From the IMG/VR virus record IMGVR_UViG_3300046723_000152, positions 1 through 48,645 of that record: 48,645 nucleotides of DNA, one strand, 5' to 3'. Source of the DNA: a virus. Positions 21,879-29,916 of this stretch are shown here, piece after piece. The position numbers and the translations under genes are program-made. Position 1 is the stretch's first letter, and each line of letters starts with the position of its first letter. Under the pieces are notes generated by a model. The model saw nothing but the letters and a program-made list of their open reading frames with translations, was not told the DNA's origin and searched no databases.

Positions 21879-23915
21879 TCAGGATTGCAGGATCGCGGCC
21901 TGGCGCGAGTTCTGGCCGATGATCACGATGTCGCGGTTGTCCACCGCGTCCTTTATCTGCGGGATTACCTCATCCTGCACGAGCTTCCGGATACCATCGT
22001 CACCCAGAACGCCGCTATTCGTGATGTTGACGTTCACCACGGTTTGCGACGATGCCGGCAAGCTGGTGGCTGGCGCCGTCGATCCAATGCCGGGCGTGGT
22101 GGCGATGGGATTGGACACGGATCCCGCACTCGCGCCTCCTGATCCAACTTGGGAGGCCTGGGCGATTCCGGTCGCTGCGATAAGCGCGATCTGAATTGCT
22201 CCCAAGGATTGTATTTGCGCTGCCAGCGCGGCACCGGCGACGGGACCAAGGCCGATCGGAGGAGGAGCAAACGCGGCCATGGACGCGACGGCGGTCTGCT
22301 GAATCACCTGCGCGATCGCGAGCGCCTTTTGGATAGCGATCACTGCGATGGCCGCTGCTTTCGACTTGCCTGCGAATACCTGGAGGAAGTCGGCCGCGAG
22401 CTGCCAGGTGTTCATCTCCAAGTTCGTGACGATCATGGCCTTCTGCCGTTGCTGCTCCTGTTCCTGATATATCGCTGTCGCACGCGCATCCTGGTAACGG
22501 GCGAATACCAGCATGCTCTGGCCCTGCCAATAGTCGTCGGTGATGAACTCCTTTTCCCGGGCTTCATTCAGGAGCGACTGTTCCTGCGTATAGCGTTGCT
22601 CGATGATCTGGAGCGCGGTCTGATTGTGCGTTAGGAGCGCGCTGAGCTGAGCGGCAAGCGCCGCGTTGTATTGGTCTTTGGGCGTGATACCGAGATCTCC
22701 GCCGCCTTGATTCATGGCCGCTCGCTGCGCTGCGATCTGCTTCGCCGCGGAGTCCATTTCTGTTTTCATGCGAGCCACGAAGGCGACGAACTTGTCGTGC
22801 GGCAGGCCCTGGGCGATCAGGTCGTTCAGCTCCTTCTGTACCGAGTCGCCGACGTCGAAGAATCCTTGGGCGAGCGAATGAAGGTCATCGCCTATGTCGC
22901 CAGCGTTCTGCTGCACCGCGCGCGCCGCCTCTCCCATCGCTCCTGGGAGTCTAGCCGCCCACTTCGTGATCGGGTTGTCGGAGACAGCCTTCGCTATCAT
23001 GGAGAACGACTCGAGAGTCGCGCCCGTGAAATCGGCCAGCACGACCTTGATCGCCATATAGGCGTATTTCACGCCCTGGAGCGCGTTCAGGAGATATCCG
23101 ATCGCCTCGACCGTGAACCCGGTGCTCTCCACGACCTGATCACGGAAGCCATTCGCTTCCTTGGAAGCGTCCGCGAAGCCGTTCGCCAAGCCAGCAATCA
23201 TCGGCGCGAGGTTGAGGGCGATCGTAGTGAAGAGACCCTTGCCGGCTGCGTCGGCCCGCTTCATGGCGTCGTTCGCGAGCTCGATCTTGGCCGCGTCGAC
23301 GCGATCGAGCGCCAGGCCCCAAGCCTTCGTATCCTCTTCGGCCTCCTGGAAAGCCTTGGAGCCCTCTGCGACTAGACCCGCCATCTGTCCAGCCTGACGG
23401 CCCATGACCGCCTGCGCGGTCGCGTTCCTGACCGTCGCGTTCTCCATTTTCCCAAGACGATCGATCACGAGCGAGAGCTGCTGGTCCATCGGGAGCTTCA
23501 GGAACGTCGACACCTCGATCCCGAGGCGTTGATACGCGAGCCTCGAGGCCTCAGTGCCCTGCATCGCGTCCACGCTGCTCTTCGCAATTCCTTTCAGGGC
23601 ATTCGATAGACCGTCCTGCGAAACGCCGGCGAGGTCCGCGGCGTGCTGCATGCCGATCAGGGTTTCTGTAGCGATCCCGAAGCGGTCTGAGAGCTTAGCT
23701 GCCTGGTCGGCTGCGTTGGCCGCGTTCTTCGTCAGGTCAGCGAACCCGGCGATCGAGAGCCCGACCCCCAGGCTCGCGAACATGCTCTTGAGGCTGCCGA
23801 CCGCGTCGCTCATGCTCTTGGTCGCGTCTCCGACCATCGCTTTCGCCTTGGCCATATCATCGGCCAGGCGCGCGATATTCGCGCTCATCTGGATTTCAAG
23901 GGAACCGGCGATCAT
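21879..23915 (-). CDS. Tail tape measure protein
   Basis: The 678-residue protein is mainly helical with coiled coils in the first half (NIARLADDMAKAKAMVGDATKS). Hydrophobic Ala/Gly-rich segments follow (AAAIAVIAIQKALAIAQVIQQ; GLGPVAGAALAAQIQ), with a short C-terminal strand region (QTVVNVNITNSG). This is the standard layout of siphophage tape measures, and the gene follows the G/GT chaperones and precedes the distal tail gene. At about 1.5 angstrom per residue it would set a tail near 100 nm. It begins at ATG 23915, overlapping the GT stop by ATGA. Confidence 0.9.
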   Translation of the reverse strand: MIAGSLEIQMSANIARLADDMAKAKAMVGDATKSMSDAVGSLKSMFASLGVGLSIAGFADLTKNAANAADQAAKLSDRFGIATETLIGMQHAADLAGVSQDGLSNALKGIAKSSVDAMQGTEASRLAYQRLGIEVSTFLKLPMDQQLSLVIDRLGKMENATVRNATAQAVMGRQAGQMAGLVAEGSKAFQEAEEDTKAWGLALDRVDAAKIELANDAMKRADAAGKGLFTTIALNLAPMIAGLANGFADASKEANGFRDQVVESTGFTVEAIGYLLNALQGVKYAYMAIKVVLADFTGATLESFSMIAKAVSDNPITKWAARLPGAMGEAARAVQQNAGDIGDDLHSLAQGFFDVGDSVQKELNDLIAQGLPHDKFVAFVARMKTEMDSAAKQIAAQRAAMNQGGGDLGITPKDQYNAALAAQLSALLTHNQTALQIIEQRYTQEQSLLNEAREKEFITDDYWQGQSMLVFARYQDARATAIYQEQEQQRQKAMIVTNLEMNTWQLAADFLQVFAGKSKAAAIAVIAIQKALAIAQVIQQTAVASMAAFAPPPIGLGPVAGAALAAQIQSLGAIQIALIAATGIAQASQVGSGGASAGSVSNPIATTPGIGSTAPATSLPASSQTVVNVNITNSGVLGDDGIRKLVQDEVIPQIKDAVDNRDIVIIGQNSRQAAILQS

Positions 23916-24361
23916 AGGGCGGCGAGCTTTCTCATGGAACGTTTGAGCGCGTTTGCAGAGGCGCGCGGATCCGCCTCATGCTTCCAAGGCGGCTGGCGAT
24001 TGGCGTCGGTAGCCAGAGCGGCCTCGACCAGATATTCGTTAGAGAGTCGGCGCAAGAAAGAGATCTGCCACGGCTCGAGCTCGACGCCCGTGTTCTGTTG
24101 CCAAGCGAGGATCTCTGCGTGGGTAAGCACTGATTGGCCTGTGACAGGGCCCGCGCCCCAGAGGTAGTCGAGGATGAATTCTGCGTCCTCGACCGGTGGA
24201 AGATCCGGCTCATAGGTCGGATCCTCGAGGTCGAACCGCACCTGCTCGATGCGCGAGAGCAATTGCTGCGGCTTCGAGGATTCGTCCTGCCTCCGCGGGA
24301 CCGCGTTGAGCCATGCGACGAAGCGAACTCGCCGGCTCAGGTCGCCGTAGAGGCCTTCGTA
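23912..24361 (-). CDS. Tail assembly chaperone, T domain made by -1 frameshift (gpGT)
   Basis: The frame is open from the slippery site at 24361 to TGA at 23912-23914 and reads YEGLYGDLSRRVRFVAWLNA before a Pro/Asp/Glu-rich helical tail. No good start lies at its head; TTG 24262 is the first possible one. It is in the -1 frame relative to the G gene, as in lambda-type G/GT pairs, so it is expressed as a fusion of about 282 residues (133 from G plus 149). Such proteins chaperone tape measure and tail tube before assembly. The stop overlaps the tape-measure start. Confidence 0.85.
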   Translation of the reverse strand, partial: YEGLYGDLSRRVRFVAWLNAVPRRQDESSKPQQLLSRIEQVRFDLEDPTYEPDLPPVEDAEFILDYLWGAGPVTGQSVLTHAEILAWQQNTGVELEPWQISFLRRLSNEYLVEAALATDANRQPPWKHEADPRASANALKRSMRKLAAL

Positions 24362-24759
24362 AAATTTGCCTTCTCCCGATGGAAGACCTCGACCTGATCG
24401 GAGAGGAGATAGCCGATATCTGGATCGGAATAGATCGCGATCGCGAGCTGCTCCCCGGTCAAATTGGGGAAGAGCTCTTTCGCGAGATTGTCAGAGAATC
24501 CGCGGGTGACGTCGGCCGCGAACTTCGCTTTGTCACGCGAGACCTCATCGCCTGATTTCTTCATTTTTCCTTTGCGCTGGATCATATCCATCGCTTCGCC
24601 CTGGGAGCGCGCGAGCGCGCGCATGTGCGCCCTCGAGCCAGGCCCATAGATCTCGGCCGTGCACGGCTTGCCGTCAGCTCCCAGCATCACCTCTTCGTTC
24701 GCGTCCTTGAAAATCAGAACGGCGGCCTCGGTCAGACCATACTGCTTGCGAATATCCAT
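24337..24759 (-). CDS. Tail assembly chaperone G
   Basis: The 140-residue protein starts at ATG 24759 behind GAGGTGATC on the minus strand and stops at TGA 24337-24339. Acidic and helical, it lies between the tail tube and tape-measure genes, which is diagnostic for the G chaperone. Near its end, codons GCA AAT TTT contain the slippery heptamer that sends part of the ribosomes into the T frame. Confidence 0.85.
   Translation of the reverse strand: MDIRKQYGLTEAAVLIFKDANEEVMLGADGKPCTAEIYGPGSRAHMRALARSQGEAMDMIQRKGKMKKSGDEVSRDKAKFAADVTRGFSDNLAKELFPNLTGEQLAIAIYSDPDIGYLLSDQVEVFHREKANFTKASTAT
24361..24367 (-). other. Programmed -1 frameshift site AAATTTT
   Basis: On the minus strand the G frame reads GC-A-AAT-TTT-ACG. 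The heptamer A AAT TTT is a textbook X XXY YYZ slippery sequence. After slippage the next codons are TAC GAA GGC, leading into the long T frame. The G stop is 24 bases downstream, which fits known tail chaperone frameshift sites. Confidence 0.85.
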
Positions 24760-24848
24760 CGGATCACCTCATTAAAATTTAGAATTTACGTCCGCGCTTA
24801 TTGGGCACAGCCTCTGCGGCCAATGCCTTCGCGGTTCCTTTTGAAGCG

Positions 24849-24909
24849 CCCTGATTTCGCATCAGGGAACGACGCAGCCGCCACCGCCTCGACTGAACGA
24901 GGCGGTGGC
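24849..24909. other. Two hairpins in the tail-tube/chaperone gap
   Basis: The 206-base gap between 24760 and 24965 holds a perfect 12-bp stem (24880-24891 with 24898-24909) and a 7-bp stem CCCTGAT/ATCAGGG (24849-24855 with 24861-24867). Neither has a T run, so they may pause transcription or protect the abundant tail-tube mRNA rather than terminate it. No ORF with a ribosome site is seen in the gap. Confidence 0.5.
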
Positions 24910-24965
24910 GCGCGTCGCGACTTCTAGCACGGAGAAACGAGCCGCGCACCCGAGGAACGGCTTTC

Positions 24966-25535
24966 CTACGGCTGCGGGATGATGACCGGCTTGCGGCAGA
25001 TTTCGAGATCGACGTTCACCTTCTGGACGTCGTTCACCGTGCCGTCGGCGTATTCGAACTTGGTCACCAGCACGTCGAGATAGTGGAACTCGCCATCCGG
25101 ATACCGCAGCTCGATCGAGTAGTGGATGCTGCCGTTCTCCGATGCCGTCTTCAGCAGGACCTGGCCGGCATCGCCCGGGACGCTGCCCATCGAGAGCGAC
25201 ATCGTGCCGTAGTCCTTCGATCCCTTGATCTTGTTGACGGTCGCAGTGTCGATGGGCGTGAACTTGGTCACCGTGGCCGCCATGCCGTGATTGCCGATCG
25301 ACTCGACTTTGCCGACCGTCGTGAAGAGCATTGCGGAGGCGTCGTAGCCAGCAGTGTCGAACGTCGCCGGCAGCTGCGCCGAGATCCCGATGATCGCGCC
25401 GGCGATGGATTCGATATCGGTGCGCTGGATCTCGAGCAGCAAACCTGTCGAGCGCAGGTATTCGAAGGCCAGATCGTTCAGCTTTTCGCCGAGCGCGGCG
25501 ATAATGGACAGCAAGAAGAGCGTGATTCGTTTCAT
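24966..25535 (-). CDS. Major tail (tube) protein
   Basis: The 189-residue protein has IGISAQLPATFDTAGYDA, VGKVESIGNHGMAATVTKFTPI and a KGSKDYGTM strand, a pattern shared by siphophage tail tube proteins. The gene lies just upstream of the G/GT chaperones. The first 35 residues (MKRITLFLLSIIAALGEKLND...) are an odd hydrophobic extension before the usual start of the fold. Still, the ATG at 25535 has the only good ribosome site (AAGGGG). It ends in TAG, followed in frame by a second TAG 13 codons later. Two terminators lie directly upstream. Confidence 0.8.
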   Translation of the reverse strand: MKRITLFLLSIIAALGEKLNDLAFEYLRSTGLLLEIQRTDIESIAGAIIGISAQLPATFDTAGYDASAMLFTTVGKVESIGNHGMAATVTKFTPIDTATVNKIKGSKDYGTMSLSMGSVPGDAGQVLLKTASENGSIHYSIELRYPDGEFHYLDVLVTKFEYADGTVNDVQKVNVDLEICRKPVIIPQP

Positions 25536-25563
25536 GGCTCATTTCCCCTTTCGCGGGTTGATT

Positions 25564-25586
25564 AAAAAAAGCCCGCCTCGGGCGGG
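25564..25586 (-). terminator. Rho-independent terminator upstream of the tail tube gene
   Basis: On the minus strand CCCGCC-CGA-GGCGGG (25586-25572) is followed by C and a run of seven T. It is the second of two terminators in tandem between the head-completion genes and the tail tube gene. Confidence 0.85.
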
Positions 25587-25600
25587 GTTACGGTTCTTGG

Positions 25601-25629
25601 AAAAAGAAAAGGGCCGCAAGCTGCGGCCC
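25601..25629 (-). terminator. Rho-independent terminator, first of a tandem pair
   Basis: GGGCCGCA and TGCGGCCC form an 8-bp stem with a three-base loop, followed on the minus strand by TTTTCTTTTT. It ends the head-completion/glycan cassette transcript just after the 25658 gene. It matches the terminator after TerL in both stem and T-run sequence. Confidence 0.85.
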
Positions 25630-25630
25630 C

Positions 25631-25642
25631 TCGTTTAAACGA
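25631..25642. repeat. Palindrome TCGTTTAAACGA, copy 1
   Basis: A perfect 12-base palindrome directly precedes the terminator stem on the minus strand. The same 12 bases in the same position before a similar terminator occur at 45885-45896. It may be a protein-binding site or part of a conserved terminator cassette. Confidence 0.7.
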
Positions 25643-25657
25643 CTTCGCCTGTTGTGA

Positions 25658-26086
25658 TCAGGCGTTGAACTTGACGATGAAGTCCCTCGACTGCGTATAG
25701 AGCGCGGTCGTCTCATCCGAGAGATCCGGGCCCTCGAGGTCCGGGAGGATGCTGTCCACCAGGACGCCGTTGATCGCGCCGCGCGCATTCCTGCAGGCCG
25801 CCATGACCAGGGCGAGCAGCTGCTTCACTGCCGGGTATCCGGCGCCAGCGGGCGCGCCCTCAGTACCTTTGACGAGCGCTGTGATCTGCACGCGTTCGCT
25901 CTGCATGAACCGCGGGTCTGTCATGCCAATAGTGAGCATCGGCACCCCGCTGATCTCCTTCACAGAAAGCGCCGGCATCTGCAAGTTGATCGGCGCGTCG
26001 CCCGCGAAGATGTGATCCTCGGCCACGGCCGCGAGCACGCCCTGGTCGTGCGCCAGCAAATACCTGATGACCGCGACGCCGCTCAT
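25658..26086 (-). CDS. Tail completion/minor tail protein (DUF3168-like)
   Basis: The 142-residue product starts at ATG 26086, overlapping the gp10-like gene. The pattern AVIRYLLAHDQGVLAAVAEDHIFAGDAP, then RVQITALVKGTEG and YPAVKQLLALV, resembles siphophage tail completion proteins of the DUF3168 type, which cap the tail at the neck. It sits between the gp10-like and tail tube genes, as expected. Confidence 0.75.
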   Translation of the reverse strand: MSGVAVIRYLLAHDQGVLAAVAEDHIFAGDAPINLQMPALSVKEISGVPMLTIGMTDPRFMQSERVQITALVKGTEGAPAGAGYPAVKQLLALVMAACRNARGAINGVLVDSILPDLEGPDLSDETTALYTQSRDFIVKFNA

Positions 26087-26583
26087 TGATCGGCCTCGAT
26101 CGAGATATCGGACGTGTCCAGCCCCTCTTTCGTTGCGAGGCGCTCCTTCATATATTCGGCGGCCGCGACGACGGCAGAGCTCGCCTGCCCGTCCAATGCC
26201 GGGCGCATGAAAGGGTGCGGCGCTGCGCCTGGATGTACGACGCCCTCCACGATCTGGCCGTCCGGAAAGCGCAAGCCGTGTCCAGGCTGACCGCCGATGA
26301 AGTGCGCCTTCGTACCGTACTCGACCCATTTCGCGACAAACGCATGCGGGCCTGTGGCCTTGATATTGGCGGTCACGAGACCGCCCTGGGCGCGGGTACC
26401 GACCTTCAAGCCCGCGGCGAGCTCGCCAGACACCGAATGGATGCCTTGGCGCGCCGCCGGGAGCACGACCATCATGCCGGCGCGGAGCGCGCCGCGCATC
26501 ACGTTGCGCTCGACCTTTGGCGTGAGCTGGTCCAGGAACTCCTGCAGGTCCGATAGGCCTGTGACGTTGATGTCCTCGCTCAC
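26083..26583 (-). CDS. HK97 gp10-like neck/tail protein
   Basis: The 166-residue product starts at GTG 26583, overlapping the upstream stop. It has GLSDLQEFLDQLTPKVERN, then LRAGMMVVLPAARQ, a WVEYGTKAH strand and a C-terminal HPFMRPALD motif. This series is characteristic of the HK97 gp10 family, which acts in head-tail joining and tail completion. Confidence 0.85.
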   Translation of the reverse strand: MSEDINVTGLSDLQEFLDQLTPKVERNVMRGALRAGMMVVLPAARQGIHSVSGELAAGLKVGTRAQGGLVTANIKATGPHAFVAKWVEYGTKAHFIGGQPGHGLRFPDGQIVEGVVHPGAAPHPFMRPALDGQASSAVVAAAEYMKERLATKEGLDTSDISIEADQ

Positions 26584-26981
26584 GACGAATAGCGCTCGCA
26601 GAAGACCTCGATCATCGTTTTCCTGCCCTCCGCGGTCACCTGCGCCGGGCCGCCGATGATCTGATAGACGGTGTCGGCGTCGTCCCCGTGGACGGTGATG
26701 CGCATCGACGAGTCGATATCATCGCGATACCGCATCCGGATCCTGGCCTGGTTGCGAGCGATCACCGCCCCGAGGGCGATCCCCTCGGCGCGGCTCGGGA
26801 GAGATTCCTGCACCTCGGCCCAGGACTTGACCGCGGCCGAGGGATTCGATGGATCCCGATCCAATGGTGCCCAGGCGACCTTTTGCGTCCCGAACTTGGC
26901 ATCGTTTGTGACGAACTCGGGGTCGCCGGCGACGGCCTTCCGCTCGATCGTGATCTGCCGATCTAGAGCGCCTGCCCTCAC
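26580..26981 (-). CDS. Head-tail joining (head closure) protein
   Basis: The 133-residue product starts at GTG 26981, overlapping the upstream TGA as GTGA. It reads VRAGALDRQITIERKAV, WAEVQESLPSRAEG, ARNQARIRMRYRDDID and VYQIIGGPAQV, the standard signature of small phage head-tail joining proteins. It follows directly after the methyltransferase cassette, although the connector gene it normally neighbours is more than 5 kb away at 32113. Confidence 0.85.
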   Translation of the reverse strand: MRAGALDRQITIERKAVAGDPEFVTNDAKFGTQKVAWAPLDRDPSNPSAAVKSWAEVQESLPSRAEGIALGAVIARNQARIRMRYRDDIDSSMRITVHGDDADTVYQIIGGPAQVTAEGRKTMIEVFCERYSS

Positions 26982-28201
26982 GCTGCGATCCTCGGTTTCG
27001 CCGCGGCCGCACGGCGCCGCGCGTTGATCGCCTCGCTGCCTGCTAGGAGCACCAGCTCGTGCTCCCAGTTCGACGCCAGCGGCTCGACCTTGCCGAATAC
27101 CTCGCTCACCCACCGGATCCACTCGGAGCGCGTCAGCAGCGTCACATGCGCATTGCGGCCGTCCGGAAGCTTCGCGCGCGCGAGCTTGGTCGAGATCGTG
27201 AAGACCGCGGTCGCGCCCTTTTGCCTGACCTCGCCCAGAACGCGATCGACCCCGGACATCGGGATGTGCTCGAGCACGTCGCAGCAGAAGATGAGATCGA
27301 AGACCCCGGCCGGCATGCTCTTGAAGGTCGGGATCGCAGGGTCGTAGCGCGCGATCCTGCGCTCTCCGTCGCGCCAGAAGTGGGCCACCAGGTCGCTCCG
27401 GCCGCAGCCGTAATCCAGGATTGAGGCGGGCTGCAGATCTCGCACGATCTCTGCCACCGCGTCCAGATGCAGTTCGGCCGAGGAGCTCCCGTAATGCCGG
27501 CTGGCGTGGATCTCCTGGTAGGCCAGCAGGTGGTCGTGATAGTCCGGGAGATCCCGTTTAAACGCAAAGGCGCCGATCGCCTCGCGCCCGGCGGCGATCT
27601 CGTGATCGCTTCCCTCGAGGAACCTGAATCCGTGGAGCGCCATCCAGTCGACGAATCCGTTCCTGGTCCAGTAGTAAAGGTGCTCGCCCGGGCGATAGTG
27701 CTTCGAGGCCCTGATGCTCCTCAGGTCCTCGAAGATCGGGACTGAGGCAAAGAGTAAGGCGCCCTTCTTCACCTGCTGCAGGCGCAGCTGCGGATCCTCG
27801 AGGTGCTCGATGGTGTCCCAGAGGGTCACGGCATCGAACTGGAATGGGTCGTCCGCATACAGGCGTGCGTCTGTGAGCGCCTTCGCCGCCTCCGGGATGA
27901 CCTCGTAGCCCTTCGCCTCGAAGCCCGAGGCCTTCGCTTGAAGCAGAAACTCACCTGTTCCGGCGCCGACATCGAGCAGGCTCGCGCCCGCCGGCAGCTG
28001 GCGCTGCAGCATGGCGCAGCGGCCGGCGTTCACCGCCTTGGCGATCGCCGTCCCCTCGTAGGCCTGCACCTTCGCCAAGTACTCGGAACCGTAGAGCACG
28101 CGGCCTGCGCGCATATCTGCCTGGTAGGCTACGCCGTGGCGCTCGCAAAGCATCAGATCGGCGTCGACCTCGGCGTCCCAGCGCTTGATGAGTCTATCCA
28201 C
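26978..28201 (-). CDS. Tandem SAM methyltransferase, 407 aa
   Basis: Two class I methyltransferase domains lie in one chain. The first has motif I SLLDVGAGTGEF with LWDTIEHLEDP; the second has ASILDYGCGRSDL with FCCDVLEHIPM. Both look complete at the SAM-binding loop. The GTG at 28201 overlaps the end of the upstream gene. The C-terminus (AINARRRAAAAKPRIAA) is basic. Such proteins often methylate sugars or metabolites, and in this cassette a glycan target is the simplest idea. It is the last gene of the inserted block, coupled to the head-tail joining gene by GTGA. Confidence 0.75.
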   Translation of the reverse strand: MDRLIKRWDAEVDADLMLCERHGVAYQADMRAGRVLYGSEYLAKVQAYEGTAIAKAVNAGRCAMLQRQLPAGASLLDVGAGTGEFLLQAKASGFEAKGYEVIPEAAKALTDARLYADDPFQFDAVTLWDTIEHLEDPQLRLQQVKKGALLFASVPIFEDLRSIRASKHYRPGEHLYYWTRNGFVDWMALHGFRFLEGSDHEIAAGREAIGAFAFKRDLPDYHDHLLAYQEIHASRHYGSSSAELHLDAVAEIVRDLQPASILDYGCGRSDLVAHFWRDGERRIARYDPAIPTFKSMPAGVFDLIFCCDVLEHIPMSGVDRVLGEVRQKGATAVFTISTKLARAKLPDGRNAHVTLLTRSEWIRWVSEVFGKVEPLASNWEHELVLLAGSEAINARRRAAAAKPRIAA

Positions 28202-28802
28202 GCTTCGCTTCCCAGTAGGCGAGGCAGTCGAATTTCGCCCAGACAACTTCATTCTTCGGTAGCGAGTGCACAAGATTCCAGACCGCTGGCTGGAGCGGCC
28301 ACGCCTCATGGAAGAGCACGCGACCGCAGCGTTTCACCAAGTCGAAATCAGTCTGCGTGTCATTCGTGTGGTCGCCGTCCTGGTAGCAGAAGTCGAACTT
28401 CAGTCCCTTTACCACAGCAGCCTTGTGCGCGTTATCGTCTGCGTTGACGAAACGCAAATTCTTGATTTCCAGGTGCGCGATGATCCTGTCTCGCATCTTG
28501 ATGTCCTCGCCACGATCGCGCGTGACCCCGATCACCTCTTCGAAGTATTGCGACATGATCGCGGCCGTGATGCCGTAAAACGATCCGATCTCGAGGCAGA
28601 TTTTCCCGAGGAAGGTCGCTTCGCGGAGATCCACGAGGAAGCTCTCGAACTCAGCGCACGCGCTGCAGCGTCCGAATGCGGCTTTGCCGAACTGCCGCAT
28701 GATCTCCTTCATGAATGGCGATGCGAAGGGGCCACTCTTGATCGATTCGACATCGAGCGGCGTCTTCAGCTCGACGTCGGGCTGGATGCGCTCATTCAGC
28801 AT
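28194..28802 (-). CDS. Class I methyltransferase (Methyltransf_24-like)
   Basis: The 202-residue product starts at ATG 28802. It has KICLEIGSFYGITAAIM (SAM loop), a conserved acidic FDFCYQDGDHTNDTQTDFDLV block (DxDH type) and RCGRVLFHEA. This is the Methyltransf_24 pattern often found in sugar-modifying enzymes. It is similar in plan to the neighbouring 28796-29353 product (DFDLVKRCGRVLFH against DFELVKRCGRVLFH), so the two look like diverged tandem duplicates. It ends in TAG. Confidence 0.75.
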   Translation of the reverse strand: MLNERIQPDVELKTPLDVESIKSGPFASPFMKEIMRQFGKAAFGRCSACAEFESFLVDLREATFLGKICLEIGSFYGITAAIMSQYFEEVIGVTRDRGEDIKMRDRIIAHLEIKNLRFVNADDNAHKAAVVKGLKFDFCYQDGDHTNDTQTDFDLVKRCGRVLFHEAWPLQPAVWNLVHSLPKNEVVWAKFDCLAYWEAKRG

Positions 28803-29353
28803 GGCGCCGTCCACAAAGCGAAGATGTCCATCACCTGGATCTGCTCCTTCGGAAGTGCATTGACGAAGTCGTACACATGGTCCTGGCCGCGCACGCCGCC
28901 GCGGTCGTAGTCGTGAAACAGAACCCGGCCGCAACGCTTCACGAGCTCGAAGTCGTCCCGGATCCGCTCGTCATGGGCGCCATCGACGAAGGCCAGATCG
29001 AACTCGAGGCCCGCGACGACCCGCGCCTTGTCCTCGTCATCATCGACGAGGACGAGCTCCACGTTGGTCACGCCCAAGGACGCCCAGAAAGCCCTGCGAT
29101 CGAACTTCTCTCCCATCGCCTCGATCTTCCCGTGCACCAGGTCGATCGTGACCACGCGATCGCAATAGCGGGAGATCTCTGCAGCCGAGACGCCCTTGTA
29201 GGTGCCGATCTCGAGGACGGTGCCGTAACCTTTGCCCTCGAGGACTCGTTTAAACACGCCCGCGCCGCCGCGGATGTTCATGGCGCTTCGCTTCAGGACG
29301 CCGGCGCCGTGGATCTTGGCGATCCGCTCGCGCATCTCGAACTCGTTCAGCAT
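28796..29353 (-). CDS. Class I methyltransferase, paralogue of the next gene
   Basis: The 185-residue product has TVLEIGTYKGVSAAEISRY (SAM loop), VVTIDL and FDLAFVDGAHDERIRDDFEL, and then KRCGRVLFHDYD. This is the same architecture and partly the same words as the 28194-28802 product, pointing to duplication. Substrate unknown; in this cassette a sugar or lipid-linked glycan is plausible. Starts and stops overlap those of both neighbours. Confidence 0.75.
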   Translation of the reverse strand: MLNEFEMRERIAKIHGAGVLKRSAMNIRGGAGVFKRVLEGKGYGTVLEIGTYKGVSAAEISRYCDRVVTIDLVHGKIEAMGEKFDRRAFWASLGVTNVELVLVDDDEDKARVVAGLEFDLAFVDGAHDERIRDDFELVKRCGRVLFHDYDRGGVRGQDHVYDFVNALPKEQIQVMDIFALWTAPC

Positions 29354-29916
29354 GGAAGAATGTTCGCGGTCATTCCGCTGTCAACGTTGGTTTTCTCCGG
29401 AACGAAACCGACTACTGAAAAGCTCCACATCATGTCGCGCTCGCTTTGGATCACGCTCACGAAGCCGAGATCGCGCAGCATCTGGGCGACATCGTCAGGA
29501 CGGAAAAGGTGCAAATGCTTTCGACAGTTCTGCGGTCGCCAGTACGCCATGTCCGGATGCGGCAAAAACAGATAAAGCACGCCGCCGGCGCGCAGCCTGG
29601 TCTTCCAGTGCTCGATCGCGGCCACCGGGTTCGCGAGGTGCTCGAGGCAATGGGATGAAAAGACGTAGTCCCAGATGCCCTCAGGGAGAGCGCAGGCGTC
29701 TTTCCCGTCCGCCAGATCAATCGGGCGTGCGCCCTTCAGCGGCCATTTCCCGCATCCCACGTCCAGGCCGATCCCGCGGCAGAACTGCTTCGCGATCGGC
29801 TCGATGAACTGCATCGCGTTGCCGTGCTTCAGGTAGTCCGGATACAGCTGGCCGCGATATTCGAATAGTTCGACGACCTCGGAACCGATGTTCCGGTTTT
29901 TCACGACGGCGCTCAT
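29347..29916 (-). CDS. Class I methyltransferase (Methyltransf_11-like)
   Basis: The 189-residue product has GIGLDVGCGKWPLKGARPIDL (motif I), IWDYVFSSHCLEHLANP (motif II) and LRAGGVLYLFLPHPD. This combination is common in enzymes of glycan biosynthesis clusters. ATG 29916 overlaps the stop of the sialyltransferase-like gene. Confidence 0.75.
   Translation of the reverse strand: MSAVVKNRNIGSEVVELFEYRGQLYPDYLKHGNAMQFIEPIAKQFCRGIGLDVGCGKWPLKGARPIDLADGKDACALPEGIWDYVFSSHCLEHLANPVAAIEHWKTRLRAGGVLYLFLPHPDMAYWRPQNCRKHLHLFRPDDVAQMLRDLGFVSVIQSERDMMWSFSVVGFVPEKTNVDSGMTANILPC

Noticed and set aside
27803-28447. Plus-strand frame opposite the methyltransferase genes
   Set aside because: Composition is Arg/Ser/Pro-rich as expected for an antisense shadow, with no domain or ribosome site.
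27556-29255. GTTTAAAC copies at 27556-27563 and 29248-29255 as further regulatory palindromes
   Set aside because: They lie within methyltransferase genes and encode Phe-Lys; they lack the flanking TCG/CGA and the terminator stem found at the two real copies.
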